A stretch of DNA of 64,000 nucleotides from Protopterus annectens (taxonomy: Eukaryota; Chordata; Ceratodontiformes; Protopteridae): NCBI RefSeq assembly GCF_019279795.1, contig NC_056745.1:512332013-512396012 (forward strand), written 5' to 3'. The translations under genes and the position numbers were made by a program. The notes beneath the pieces were generated by a model, which saw only the letters and a program-made list of their open reading frames with translations, searched no databases and was not told where the DNA came from. Positions within the stretch are counted from its first letter, which is position 1; every line of letters begins with the position of its first letter. This document shows, piece by piece, positions 23,601 to 32,719 of this stretch.

Positions 23601-23778
23601 GATGGGTAACAAAGTTCACACCGGGGATCACACCAACAGCACTACTAGATAGGGGCCAAGGGTACTAGCTGCTAGTACAAGGGTCTAGGGAACAACTAAA
23701 GGGGCGGTGAATACTGCACAACGTGGCTGGGCTAATATATGCCTTCGGGCAGATAGGCCAGTACCAACCTATGAACTT

Positions 23779-24549
23779 ATCTTCATATTCAGAGGCATCA
23801 GTCAGACTCCTGTTCGGATAAAACTGAGGACAAGTCTCTTTCTTTTGGAAGGCGTAGGCTGACTTCCCCTAATAAGCATTATAAGGTCTTCCACCATTTT
23901 AAGCATTTGGTGCTGAGACAAGGAAGCAGGTGCCTGAGCTTGGGTAGTTGGTTTTTCGGATGTGGTTTGTACCCTGGGCCTTAGAAACTATGTAGTTTTC
24001 AAAAGAACTGAAAATGCGAAAGACAAAGTCGCTCTGTATAGAGTATCGGTAGAGCGAAGTACTTCTTCGGAAGCTGGTGCCTGCTCAGCAGCTCCAGACC
24101 CATCCAAGGTAGAGACATCTGCAGGATCCTTAGTCGAAGAGTCTCGCGGCATACTGGGCTCTGAAAGGGTCTCGGTAGTGGCCTACGAATCCACAGAAAC
24201 GGGCATCAGGGGCTGTGAAAGCAACTCACTGAGGACTGGAGAACTGACAACTAGCTTAATGGAAGCGCAGTCGGCAGTTTTGGACCTGTGCAATCTGTCT
24301 TCATCCCTACGTTTTTCGGAAGATTGGTAGTCTGATAGTTTACTGAAGCCATATCAGAATGAGAGGACTGAGAGCGAAAATATCTAGCTACAATAAGGGT
24401 CCGATGACATAGTTCTGGCGTTGAACAAAGCACAAGAGACAGCGGGGGACATTGTGGTCTGGGCCTAAACAGGTGATGCAGTAAGAATGGAAATCTCTGT
24501 GTGGTATTTGTTTTCCACAGGCGAGACAATTGTTAACTTTTTCTGACAT
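23779..24549 (-). pseudogene. gag: D5 gag-like protein, 5' half
   Basis: ATG at 24549-24547 (MSEKVNNCLACGKQ by alignment). The zinc module covers about 24420-24540 and is partly shifted (RPRQCPPLSLV in one frame). Then a Ser/Pro linker and the conserved EDLITLIRG-type segment near 23860-23905. It joins functionally to 18500-19480 across the CR1 insertion. Confidence 0.55.
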
Positions 24550-24679
24550 CAGTTAGAGCAAGAAAAAAGGGTCCCCAACAGGGTACTTAGTTTTTAGAAG
24601 ACTTCAACTTCAATTTGGAAATGTAAACTCAGGTAGCGGCCGACTGACACTCATGCGGACTGCTTCTGCATCGGGCTCC

Positions 24680-24860
24680 TCGGCAAGAAAGACAGATGCG
24701 TCAGCGGCCTGATTTTATACCTCCGACGACCTGACGTCAGTCCTGGAGTGACAGCAACCAATGCAGAAATACTAAGCCTCTGGTATTCGGGCCGACTGAG
24801 GGCTACCCCTGGCAGGATAACCTAAATGTGATGACTGCAACAGTGAAACACGAAGAACAT
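24680..24860 (-). repeat. D5 5' inverted terminal repeat / promoter
   Basis: Outer end GAAGAACAT at 24852-24860, then the 'gatgactgcaacagtgaaac' block, TGACGTCA at 24732-24739 and a TTTTATACC box near 24712. Same order as in D1-D4. Confidence 0.65.
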
Positions 24861-24923
24861 CTAGTTATATTTTATGAACACCATTGTCACTACAAAATAC
24901 AGGATACAGGAAAAGAACTGCTA

Positions 24924-25850
24924 GGGAACTTGCAAACATGCTGAGTAACACTTCATACTCAGACGGTCAAAGAACCATTTGCATGCTGTGCGCAGGTACA
25001 GATAACCATTTGATTATGAATTGTATGTAAATTATATTTTTCTTTGACAAAACTGCAGTAGGGAGATGGTGAACATGCTGAGTAAGAACTGTTTTAAGGA
25101 GAGTACCACGTACAAGACAATATGCCAATAACCATCCTGCACACATCACAGTTTGGTTACAATTATGGTTATGAGAGTTACGATTTGTTTTCCACTGTAC
25201 TAAATAACTTCGTCAGGGAACATGCCAGCATGCTAAGTAGTAGCTCATTTTGAAGACAGTATTAGTACTTGCAAGATAAAAAAAAGATGCGTCGCTGTAT
25301 GCCATACATATGTCCAGACATCAGTTTGTTTGGGATCATGGTTATGAGAATTATGATATTTTTCATACTTTGCTAAACTATCAGGGAAGATGTCGTTAGG
25401 GTAAGTAATACCTCATTTTGAAGGCAGTATTAGTAGTTACAGGATGGAAAGAACTGTGCCTGTATGCTATACACATGTACAGATATCGGTTTGTTTAGAA
25501 CTTAGGTTATGGAAATTATGACTTTTTTCACACTTTGGTAAAAATTTTGCAAGGGAGCATGTCAATGTCCCAAGTAATACCTCATTTTGAAGGCATTACT
25601 ACTCCTTACAACATGGTAAAAACTGTTTAGTCTTGTAGGATTATGAAAATTCTACATTTGCAATATTTCTCATTATGCCCATATCTTTGCAAGGGAGCAT
25701 GGTGACGACACAAATGATGCATCATTTTGAAGCAGACACTGAGCCACACAAATTGTACACTGATACGTAGTCTGTTACAGATGAGATATTATGCTTAGTT
25801 TATCATATTTCTGTGAATATCTGAGCATAACAATAGCTGAGGTATTTTAA
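24924..25850. repeat. Degenerate tandem repeat, unit about 140-170 bp
   Basis: The motif GGGA(A/G)C/ATG... followed by 'taagtaatacctcattttgaag' recurs with starts at 24924, 25061, 25216, 25384, 25553 and 25693, spacings 137, 155, 168, 169 and 140. Between them 'ggttatgagaattatgattt'-like sequence and 'acactttgctaaa' recur in the same order. Six diverged units are visible, the central three most alike. Could be a satellite remnant or an internal repeat of an unrecognised element. Confidence 0.7.
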
Positions 25851-26321
25851 AGCTGACATTCATGCAAATACATTACAAATTTTATGGGGCTACATGGTAC
25901 ATTCAGCAAGATATTGTGATTTGTTGCACCAAAAAGGTAAAAAATATGCACATCAGCAGTCCTTAGCAAATATTTAATAACTACTTAAGTACACACTATC
26001 AACATTTACACTGTTGGAAAGTTCAGTGCCTGCAGAACTTCACATTTACATTTTTTAGTCTAGCTCTTTTGGTTACAGGGTTATAACATTTTTCTGTATG
26101 GTACTACAAATGGATTTTCTGAAAATGAGCTCAGGTTGCACTGTTGTTCCTGTGGTGGAAGTAAGCAGGCAGCATTTACTGAGCTGCACTGCAGTGAATG
26201 AGTTAACAGTGGCAACGTCTTGGGCTGCTGCAGAAAGGCCAGCATCCAGACTCACCTTTGCATATGACCATAAGCACACAGTACAGATAAACCTCCTGTA
26301 GTATTGATATCTGGCTTTTAC
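25851..26321. other. Unassigned non-coding stretch
   Basis: AT-rich sequence following the tandem repeat. No DIRS or LINE similarity recognised. On the minus strand an open frame runs from 26486 to 26073, of which only the first part looks protein-like. Confidence 0.35.
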
Positions 26322-26426
26322 AGATTTCCCTTCACACAAGGTGCGAGACAAAAACATGAAAAGATCACTGACCAGGATGCACATCGATAAGAGGACGTAA
26401 ACTACCCCTCCATATAACAGGTCAAC
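26322..26426 (-). CDS. Candidate host coding exon (membrane segment), unidentified gene
   Basis: On the minus strand a pyrimidine-rich tract and AG (cgctctctccccag, 26440-26427) precede an open 105-bp stretch, and a GTAAAA donor follows at 26321. The segment is exactly 35 codons, phase 0 to phase 0: VDLLYGGVVYVLLSMCILVS, then DLFMFLSRTLCEGKS. The first 25 residues are strongly hydrophobic, like a transmembrane helix. I do not recognise the protein. The frame stays open on both sides for about 400 bp in total, so chance is a real alternative. No neighbouring exon was found. Confidence 0.25.
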
Positions 26427-26589
26427 CTGGGGAGAGAGCGCACCTTTTAAGGATGACAAAAGAGGTAAAGAATTATGAGTGGGCATTCAACTCTAAAGTG
26501 ATCTAAGAAAAACCATGGCAGAGAGGGACAACTACATCAAGTGGACAAATCTAAAAATTGTGCCAAGTTCCTTACAACTGTGGTATGCG

Positions 26590-27224
26590 CTTAGTGAGGA
26601 CAACTGCTGCTGCAGTAAAAACTTCCTGGCAAGATTTTCAAAACCTATGAATCTTGCTAGCACTGGACCATAAATGTAGGTTGCTAGGTTGGTAGGATGG
26701 CTGTGGTAAACCAGGAAGACCCATCAAGTTTTAAAAGCTTTCACAAGTCAAACTAATGAGCAGCTGGCTTCTTGTGAAGTGGACAGAGTATTGCCCCTAA
26801 TTAGGATGGCAATGGCGCAATAACTTCAGCAACACGTGACTAAATTGCATTAGCGTACTCTTGCCATGGAATGAAAAGTAGGAGATGTAATGAGCTACCA
26901 ATTTAGAAACTGCTTCGAAACAAACCTGCACAGTCTTCTGCAAAGGGCACTTTTCTTTTTTGCTGGCACAGCTGCCTATGAAAAATCTAAAAATGCAAAA
27001 TCCTTTCCTCTTTGCTTTTGGTGAAGATGCGCTTTGTGTTGAGGTAAACAGCCTGATGCAAAGCTACTTTAGGTCACAACCTTAGGCATAAAAGGAATAC
27101 TTCAAATGGTGATGTTATCTGAATGGAAAATAAGAAAAGGCTCTTAAGCACATGGGACCTGTAATTCTGGGACTTTTCTGGCAGAGGTAACGGCCTCCAA
27201 AAACAAGTTTTCCAGGAAAAGTAA
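26590..27224 (-). pseudogene. D6: old DIRS copy, YR part (left of D7)
   Basis: Weak but collinear similarity to the YR genes of the other copies: a segment like 'ctgtgttgaggtaaacagcctgatgcaaagctac' (27030-27070) matches the VALNQSIHLPTF region, and 'ggacctgtaattctgggacttttctggcagaggtaacggcctcc' (27150-27200) matches the box I region (VSELQAL). It is interrupted at 27224/27225 by D7 and should continue from 32720. Much more diverged than the rest, so probably the oldest DIRS in the window. The left limit is uncertain. Confidence 0.5.
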
Positions 27225-27437
27225 AGTACAGTTTTGTACCTACCATAAATGTAGATGTTCGAGTGCTAATACAGCTGCAGTCATAACAGATGGGTTCTCC
27301 TGCCGTCAGGCGGGTCCTCGGTCGGCCGAATTCCAAAGTCTAGGTCCGGCGTGGGTTGTCGTCGCTTCTTCCCTGACGTCAGTGCGACAGGGGTATAAAA
27401 GAACCAGCAGACGCCATTTTCTTCAGTCTTTCTTGCC
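27225..27437 (+). repeat. D7 3' ITR with antisense promoter-like sequence
   Basis: 27269-27437 is the inverted copy of 32538-32707; the outer 44 bases (27225-27268) are unique to this end. It contains TGACGTCA at 27374-27381 and TATAAAA at 27394-27400, oriented toward the inside of the element, so antisense transcription from the 3' end is possible. Confidence 0.8.
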
Positions 27438-27580
27438 CCAGATGTCAGGTGCCCCCAGAAGGAAGGCAATACATAAAATAATGTAATAATGCAATGCAAT
27501 ATAATCAAAAAACAGTAGTTGCAAGCAAATACACCATAAAAGAATACCCCTAGAGGGGAAGGTGGAGGGAAACCTGGACT

Positions 27581-27674
27581 GCAGCTGTATTAGCACTCGA
27601 ACATCTACATTTATGGTAGGTACAAAACTGTACTATGTTCATCGTGCATACAGCTGCAGTCATAACAGATGGGT
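27581..27674 (-). repeat. D7 internal complementary region
   Basis: Complement of the 3' outer end (tagcactcgaacatctacat ... aactgtact) followed at once by the complement of the 5' outer end (atgttcatcgtgc), then 'atacagctgcagtcat'. This head-to-tail arrangement is the hallmark of the DIRS ICR, which templates end joining during formation of the circular DNA intermediate. Confidence 0.85.
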
Positions 27675-27699
27675 AGAATCCCAAAGCTAAGAAAGGGGT

Positions 27700-28730
27700 G
27701 GTAGGCACTAGGTGGAGCCAAAATGCCCTGCAATACTGCAGTGGCAAAGCCTGCTCTAGACTTGGAGTATAATGGTAGGTTGTAGTGCTTAGAGAAGGTA
27801 TGCACAGAACTCCAAGTGGCTGCTTCTAAAATATACTTGGTAGGGACTCCTCTGAGGAAGGCTGCAGAGGTGGCTGTGGCCCTGGTGGAATTAGTTCTAA
27901 TGCCTGTAGGTACAGTTTTGCCATGAGAAGGAATAGCAAAAGCGTATGCAGTGGGCTATCCATTTTGAGATTGTCTGTTTGGATACTGACTTTCCTTGAG
28001 CTCCTACCGCATAGGCCACAAAGCTGTTCTGATTTTCTGAAAGGCTTTGTTCTGTCCAAATAATAACGCAGTTGTCTGTGGATGTCCAAGGAATTCAGTA
28101 ATCTCTCCCCTTTGTTTTGAGGATTAGGATAAAAAGTAGGTAAATGTATGGCCTGATTTAAAGCTACCCTGGATACCACTTTAGACAAAGGACAGGTTGG
28201 TACATAATGAAACTCTGTCCTGATGGAAGATGATGAAAGGCTGGACAGCCATAAGAGCCTGTAGTTCTGAAACTCTACGAGCTGAAGTGATAAGCCAGAA
28301 GGAAAGCTGTTTTCCAGGACAAATATTGTAAATCTGATGAGGCAGCTGGTTCAAAAGGGGGCAAAGTCAGTTTTTCCAAAATGAAATTAAGATCCCAAGC
28401 AGGCATTGCTTGTTTTCTTGGAGGTCTTAAATTCTTAGCCCCTCTGAGGAACTGTCTTAATAGAGGGTGAGAGAATAAAGGTGGATCAGTGTTGTATTCT
28501 GCAGAGATGGCTGAGGCATGGATTTTGATGGAGGAAGAACGAAAGTCCACTGCTTAGCAGTTCGGCCAAATATTGTAGTATTTGAGGTAAATTCAGTTTT
28601 CCAGGGCACTGGCCCTTTTTCTCATTCCAAACACAAAAACGTTTCCATTTTGCAGAGTAAGCTTTTCTATTTGATGGCCTTCTGGCCTCCAAAATGACAT
28701 CCTGCACCTCCTTGGAGAGCAGGGCCTGCA
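27700..28730 (-). pseudogene. D7 tyrosine recombinase
   Basis: N-terminal ARRPSNRKAYSAKWKRFCVW (about 28630-28690), KIHASAISAEYNTDPPLFSH (28480-28535), box I around 28240-28290 (RVSELQAL in a shifted frame), NPQNKGERLLNSLDIHRQLR (28070-28130) and the box II region at about 27870-27905. There HxxR reads NSTR, so the catalytic His is replaced by Asn. The C-terminal Tyr block ([20 protein letters not shown]) is at 27730-27800. Frameshifts near 28550, 28280 and 27980. Confidence 0.7.
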
Positions 28731-30720
28731 GTGATGCTAAGGAATCTTCCATGTGGCTAGATTGAGTGTCTTCAGTTGACTGTGAAGAGTTCTGAAGCTG
28801 TGCTGAGTCAGAAGAAGAGGTATTAGAGGCAGGGTCCATGGTGGGGAATGAGTCAGGCTCCTTAGTAGTGGGTACCAGTGTTGCCTTGGCCAGTCTGGAG
28901 CAATGAGGATCATCTTTGGTCTGTCTGCTCTGGTCTTCAATAGGACTTTGGGCAGCAGAGGAAGAGGTGGGAAGGCATAAACTGTCATTGATGTCCAACT
29001 GAAAGAGAGAGCGTCCACTCTCCAGGCCTTTGGATGGAAGATCCTTGAGCAGAATTTTGTCAATTGATGATTTTTGTGGGAGGCAAAGAGATCTATGTCT
29101 GGCCTTCCCCATTCCTGGATTATTTCTGTAAAAACGTTTGGCTGCAACGTCCATTCGTGTGGATCTGTCATATTCCTGCTTAGGTGGTCTGCCAGCGTGT
29201 TTTCCTTGCCTGGCAAGTACTGTGCTTGTAGTTCCATTTGTAAGTCCATGGCCATGTTCCAAAGTGACATGGCCAGTCTGCATAGGGGATAAGAATGTGT
29301 TCCTCCCTGCTTGTTTATGTACCACATAACTGTGGTGTTGTCTGTTCTTATCAATAGCTGACCTGGTTGTAGAAGGTCCTTGAAAGCTGTAATAGTATTT
29401 ATAACTGCTAGCATTTCTTTTTGATTGATGTGAAAGTGCTTTTCTTTTTGGGTCCATTTGCCCTGAATGCACCGGTCTGTCATGTGCGCCCCCAAGGCAT
29501 AGTCCGAGGCGTCTGTTGTGATGACTTGATTTGCTTGAGGCTTGCTGAATGGAAGACCTGTGTTTGTTTGGCATGCTTGAGCTCACCATAGAAATTCCTT
29601 TTGCAGACATGGAATTAGTGGTATTACTGTTTCCAAACTGTGGCTGTGTTGAGACCATATGTTTTTTAGGTACCATTGTAGTTCTCATAAGCAGCTCTGA
29701 ACATGGGATTAGTAAGATGCAAGATGCCATGAATCCCAGAGCCTGCAGGATTTTCCTTGCAGTCAGCCTGGTGCAATTTGCCAGTGTTCTGAAATATTGA
29801 ATTAGTTGCCCCTGCTTTTCTGGCGTGAGGTAGGCCATCTGGGTGTTTGTGTCCAAATTGGCACCCAGGAAAATTATCTTCTGAGAGGGTATTAGTCTTG
29901 ATTTCTCTGTTGACTGTATATCCTAGAGAGTTTAATAACATTATTACATAAGCCAGATGTTTCAGAAGAATGTGCTTGCTGTCCGCTTGGATCAGGCAGT
30001 CGTCCAAATAAGGGTATATTTGTATCCCTTGAAGACTGCAGTAGGCAATTACTGATGCCAGGCATTTCGTGAATACTCTGGGCGCAGTAGAGAAACCAAA
30101 GGGCAATGCAGAGAATTGATAATGGGTTGAACCTGCAAGAAATCTGAGGTATCTTCTGCAATTTTGTCTGATTGGGACATGCAGGTATGCCTCCTTGAGG
30201 TCCAATATTACCAGCCAAGACTCCTTGCCCAGCATGGGAAGAAGTTGCTGTAGAGTGAGCATCCTGAATTTTGGTACGAGTAGGAATGTGTTTAGGATGG
30301 AAAGATGCAAAATAGGTCTCCAATCTTTTCCCTTCCTTGGCACCAGAAATAGCCTGGAATAAAAACCTTGACCTTGTTCTTGTGTAGGTACCTCTTGAAT
30401 AGCTTTCATGTTTATAAGATCTGAAATTTGCTTTTGTGCCTCTGCCCTTTGATTTGTGGCAGGTTTGGCATGCCTTTCATTTTTGGAAGGGTATGAAAAT
30501 GGAATTTGTAGCCTCTGTTTATAATGTTCAGGATCCATTTGTCCTTTGTAACAATATGCCAATTTTTTGAGAATAGTGCCAGCTTTCCTCCTAAGGGGGC
30601 TGCCATTTGAGACCTGGTTGGCATGCAAAGGGGAAAATCATTGGTTTTGCTTTCTGAAAGATTGCGAGTTGTCCTCACCACCTCTTTGTGTAGGAGCTTG
30701 CCATTGTCTGCCTCTGTACG
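28730..30720 (-). pseudogene. D7 RT - RNase H - MT-like polyprotein
   Basis: A 320-residue frame (30628-29666) carries RT: VPTQEQGQGFYSRLFLVPRK (30330-30390), LDLKEAYLHVPI, QFSALPFGFSTAPRVFTK and an intact YPYLDDCLI active site (about 29990-30025). A 252-residue frame (29495-28737) carries RH (RTDNTTVMWYINKQGGTHSY at 29290-29350; LPGKENTLADHLSRNMTDP at 29165-29225) and the MT-like block (PDIDLFASHKN, then FPPLPLLPKVLLK and LIAPDWPRQHWYPLL). One frameshift near 29640-29880 separates RT from RH. Otherwise domain order and length look complete. A single polyprotein is expected for DIRS elements. Confidence 0.8.
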
Positions 30721-30759
30721 AGCCTTGTGTTTGTCCCCTGCCCCTCGGGCGCCTGTATT

Positions 30760-32411
30760 TGCCTCTCTGGGGTCTGTCTGTGGCAGGAAAGGACCAGTTT
30801 TTTGGAAGGCCAATTTCTACTAAAACGTGGGGGTTGAACCTGCAGAAATTCTCACAGTTTGCATTGATTTAGCCTTTTCCTCCATTTTCCGTAATACTTC
30901 CTCAGCATTTGCCCCAAATAGTACATCCTTTTGAAGAGGGGCGTCTAGTAATTTAGCTTTGACATGATCAGGCAAGGCTTGTTCCTTGAGCCAGGCATGC
31001 CTACGTATGACTGAGCCTGTAACAGCAGCTCTACATGAGGCCTCTAGAGCATCAAAACCACTTGTAAGGTATGTTTACCCACTTGTTCTGCACTATGCAT
31101 CAAATCCTGCAACTCCTTCATGTCTGGTTGTTCAGGTTGTGACATTTTACTTTTCAATTGAGAGAACAGAAACTGTTGGTATTTTAGCATATGAAACTGA
31201 CAGTTTAAGGCCCTCATGGATAAGGTAGCCGAGGTATATACCTTTTTCCCCACCTTTCTAAGGATCTGGAATCTCTCGAAGGCAATGGGTTTTTGGCAAT
31301 GGAGGCCTTAACTCCCTTGGGCCCCTGTGAGATGGTTTCTAGGTCAGCAGCATGGCTTTTGTATAGAAATTGGTGTGAGTCAGGAACCCTGTAGTACCTG
31401 TCAGGCTTAACTGGAGCTGGAGGAAGAGAGTCCGGGTTAAGGCAGGCCTCCGAGTAAACATCATCTAGGATGTCCAGGACAGGAGGTATAGCCAGAGGCC
31501 TGTGCTGGGGTAACAAAAGAAATTCCCTGAGCCTTTTCTTGGAATCTGAATAATCCTGGCCTTCCCAGTGGAAGTGTTCCCTTAAGGTATGCAGAGTTTC
31601 ACCAAATGAGTAATCCTCAGGGGATACAGAAGGAATAGATTCCTCTGCATCAGAGTCTTCAAAAGGGGAGTAAGACTGTTCCTGATAATCAGAGTGCTCT
31701 GAAATAATGGAGCCCTGATCAGAGGAGGGGGAATCTTCCTCCACTCTGGGTCTTTTGCCCGGAGGTGGCTGAGAACCTCTGATTAGAGTAATTAAATCCT
31801 CAGCCATTTTAAGCATCTGTTTCTTAGGCATGGGGCCTGGAGATGGGCCCTGTGTAGCTGGTCTCTTAGGGTGCATGGTAGCTTTAGACTTGGTGAAAGC
31901 CTTGATGGAGAAAGAAGAGGAAGGTCTGAAGACACCTTGAGTGGAGGTGGACCTTTCCACATTCTGAGTTTCAACGCCAAGCGTGGCTTCAGTATCTGTA
32001 GTCAGGGTGTGGGCAGAGGAGCCTGCGACCTTGGGTACAGGAGACACCGCCAAAGATGTCATCGGTAATTAGGGGCTGCGTAGGCGCCTCGCTGAGAACC
32101 GGACCACGTGTAGTCGGCTTTGGCGTGGTGTTGGTAGAGGCCGCGGATCTCAAGTGTCAGTCCTCGTCTTTGCGTTTTTTAGACAAAACCGGAGTCGGAG
32201 TATCCGACGACATAGTATAGTTAAATGCTTTTCCAAAATAATGCTGGGCGAACTACGCCCGACGCTTAATAGTACGTTTGTTGAATGTAGCACAAAAGCG
32301 ACAGACCGAGACGTCGTGGTCTGGGCCTAAACAAGGTATACAGAGGGAATGGAAATCCTTATGGGGTATTTGCTTCCCACAAGAAATACAATTATTAACT
32401 TTGTCTGACAT
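30760..32411 (-). pseudogene. gag: D7 gag-like protein, nearly intact
   Basis: Start ATG 32411-32409. The zinc module is at 32290-32395 (CISCGKQIPHKDFHSLC and CLGPDH). A frameshift lies near 32250; an open 282-residue frame (32062-31214) holds MPKKQMLKMAEDLITLIRGS (31770-31830), an acidic region, DYSFGETLHTLREHFHWEGQ, LPQHRPLAIPPVLDI, PDRYYRVPDSHQFLYK, TISQGPKGVKASIAKNP; then MRALNCQFHMLKYQQFL (31140-31210) and the C-terminal KAKSMQTV region to about 30860. Two or three indels inactivate it. Confidence 0.75.
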
Positions 32412-32537
32412 CGGTCTGAGGCAAGAAAAAGTTTCCCCAACGGGGTACTTAGCTTTTAAGAAGACTTCGGTTCCAAATTTTTTCATAATCTCAGGAGCTG
32501 GCAGACCGGCACTTGCGAACTGCTTCGGGCACTGCGC

Positions 32538-32719
32538 GGCAAGAAAGACTGAAGAAAATGGCGTCAGCTGGTTCTTTTATACCCCTGTCGCACTGACGTC
32601 AGGGAAGAAGTGACAACAACTGACGCCGGACCTAGACTTTGGAGTTCGGCCGACCGAGGACCCGCCTGACGGCAGGAGAACCCATCTGTTATGATTGCAG
32701 CTGTATGCACGATGAACAT
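32538..32719 (-). promoter_or_regulatory. D7 5' ITR with core promoter
   Basis: Partner of 27269-27437. Read on the minus strand: outer 12-13 unique bases, the shared 170-bp repeat with TGACGTCA at 32594-32601 and TATA at 32575-32579, then the leader to gag. The inverted pair defines the element ends. Confidence 0.75.

Larger units (their letters stand above)
19480..23778 (+). mobile_element. CR1-type LINE, near full length, inserted in D5 gag
   Basis: A + strand non-LTR retrotransposon with a 5' non-coding part (19480-19911), ORF1 with an esterase-type domain, ORF2 with apurinic-like endonuclease and RT, and a 3' tail ending in 'cctatgaac'. The 3' tail matches the minus-strand CR1 copy at 50393. 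It lies between two halves of the same DIRS gag, which shows it inserted after D5. A clear target-site duplication is not visible. Confidence 0.8.
15374..24860 (-). mobile_element. D5: DIRS element split by a CR1 LINE
   Basis: A minus-strand DIRS copy with 5' terminus at 24860 (GAAGAACAT), gag interrupted by a + strand CR1 (19480-23778), RT/RH, MT-like, YR and ICR (about 15460-15560). The 3' ITR expected below 15400 is absent; instead the D4 5' ITR starts directly at 15373. The 5' ITR has TGACGTCA at 24732-24739 and TTTTATA near 24712-24718. Confidence 0.8.
27225..32719 (-). mobile_element. D7: complete DIRS element
   Basis: The most complete copy: 3' ITR (27225-27437), ICR (27581-27674), YR, MT-like, RH, RT, gag and 5' ITR (32538-32719), 5,495 bp in all. 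Termini are given by the ICR: it equals the complement of 27225-27268 joined at 27634/27635 to the complement of 32707-32719. The flanks (gtaa before, cctg after) show no target-site duplication. It sits inside the older D6. Confidence 0.9.

Noticed and set aside
19455..23810. Target-site duplication around the CR1 insertion in D5
   Set aside because: Only a weak 'tcata' match on both sides; too short to claim.
24924..25850. CRISPR array
   Set aside because: Repeat units are 140-170 bp, diverged along their length, and lack constant spacers.
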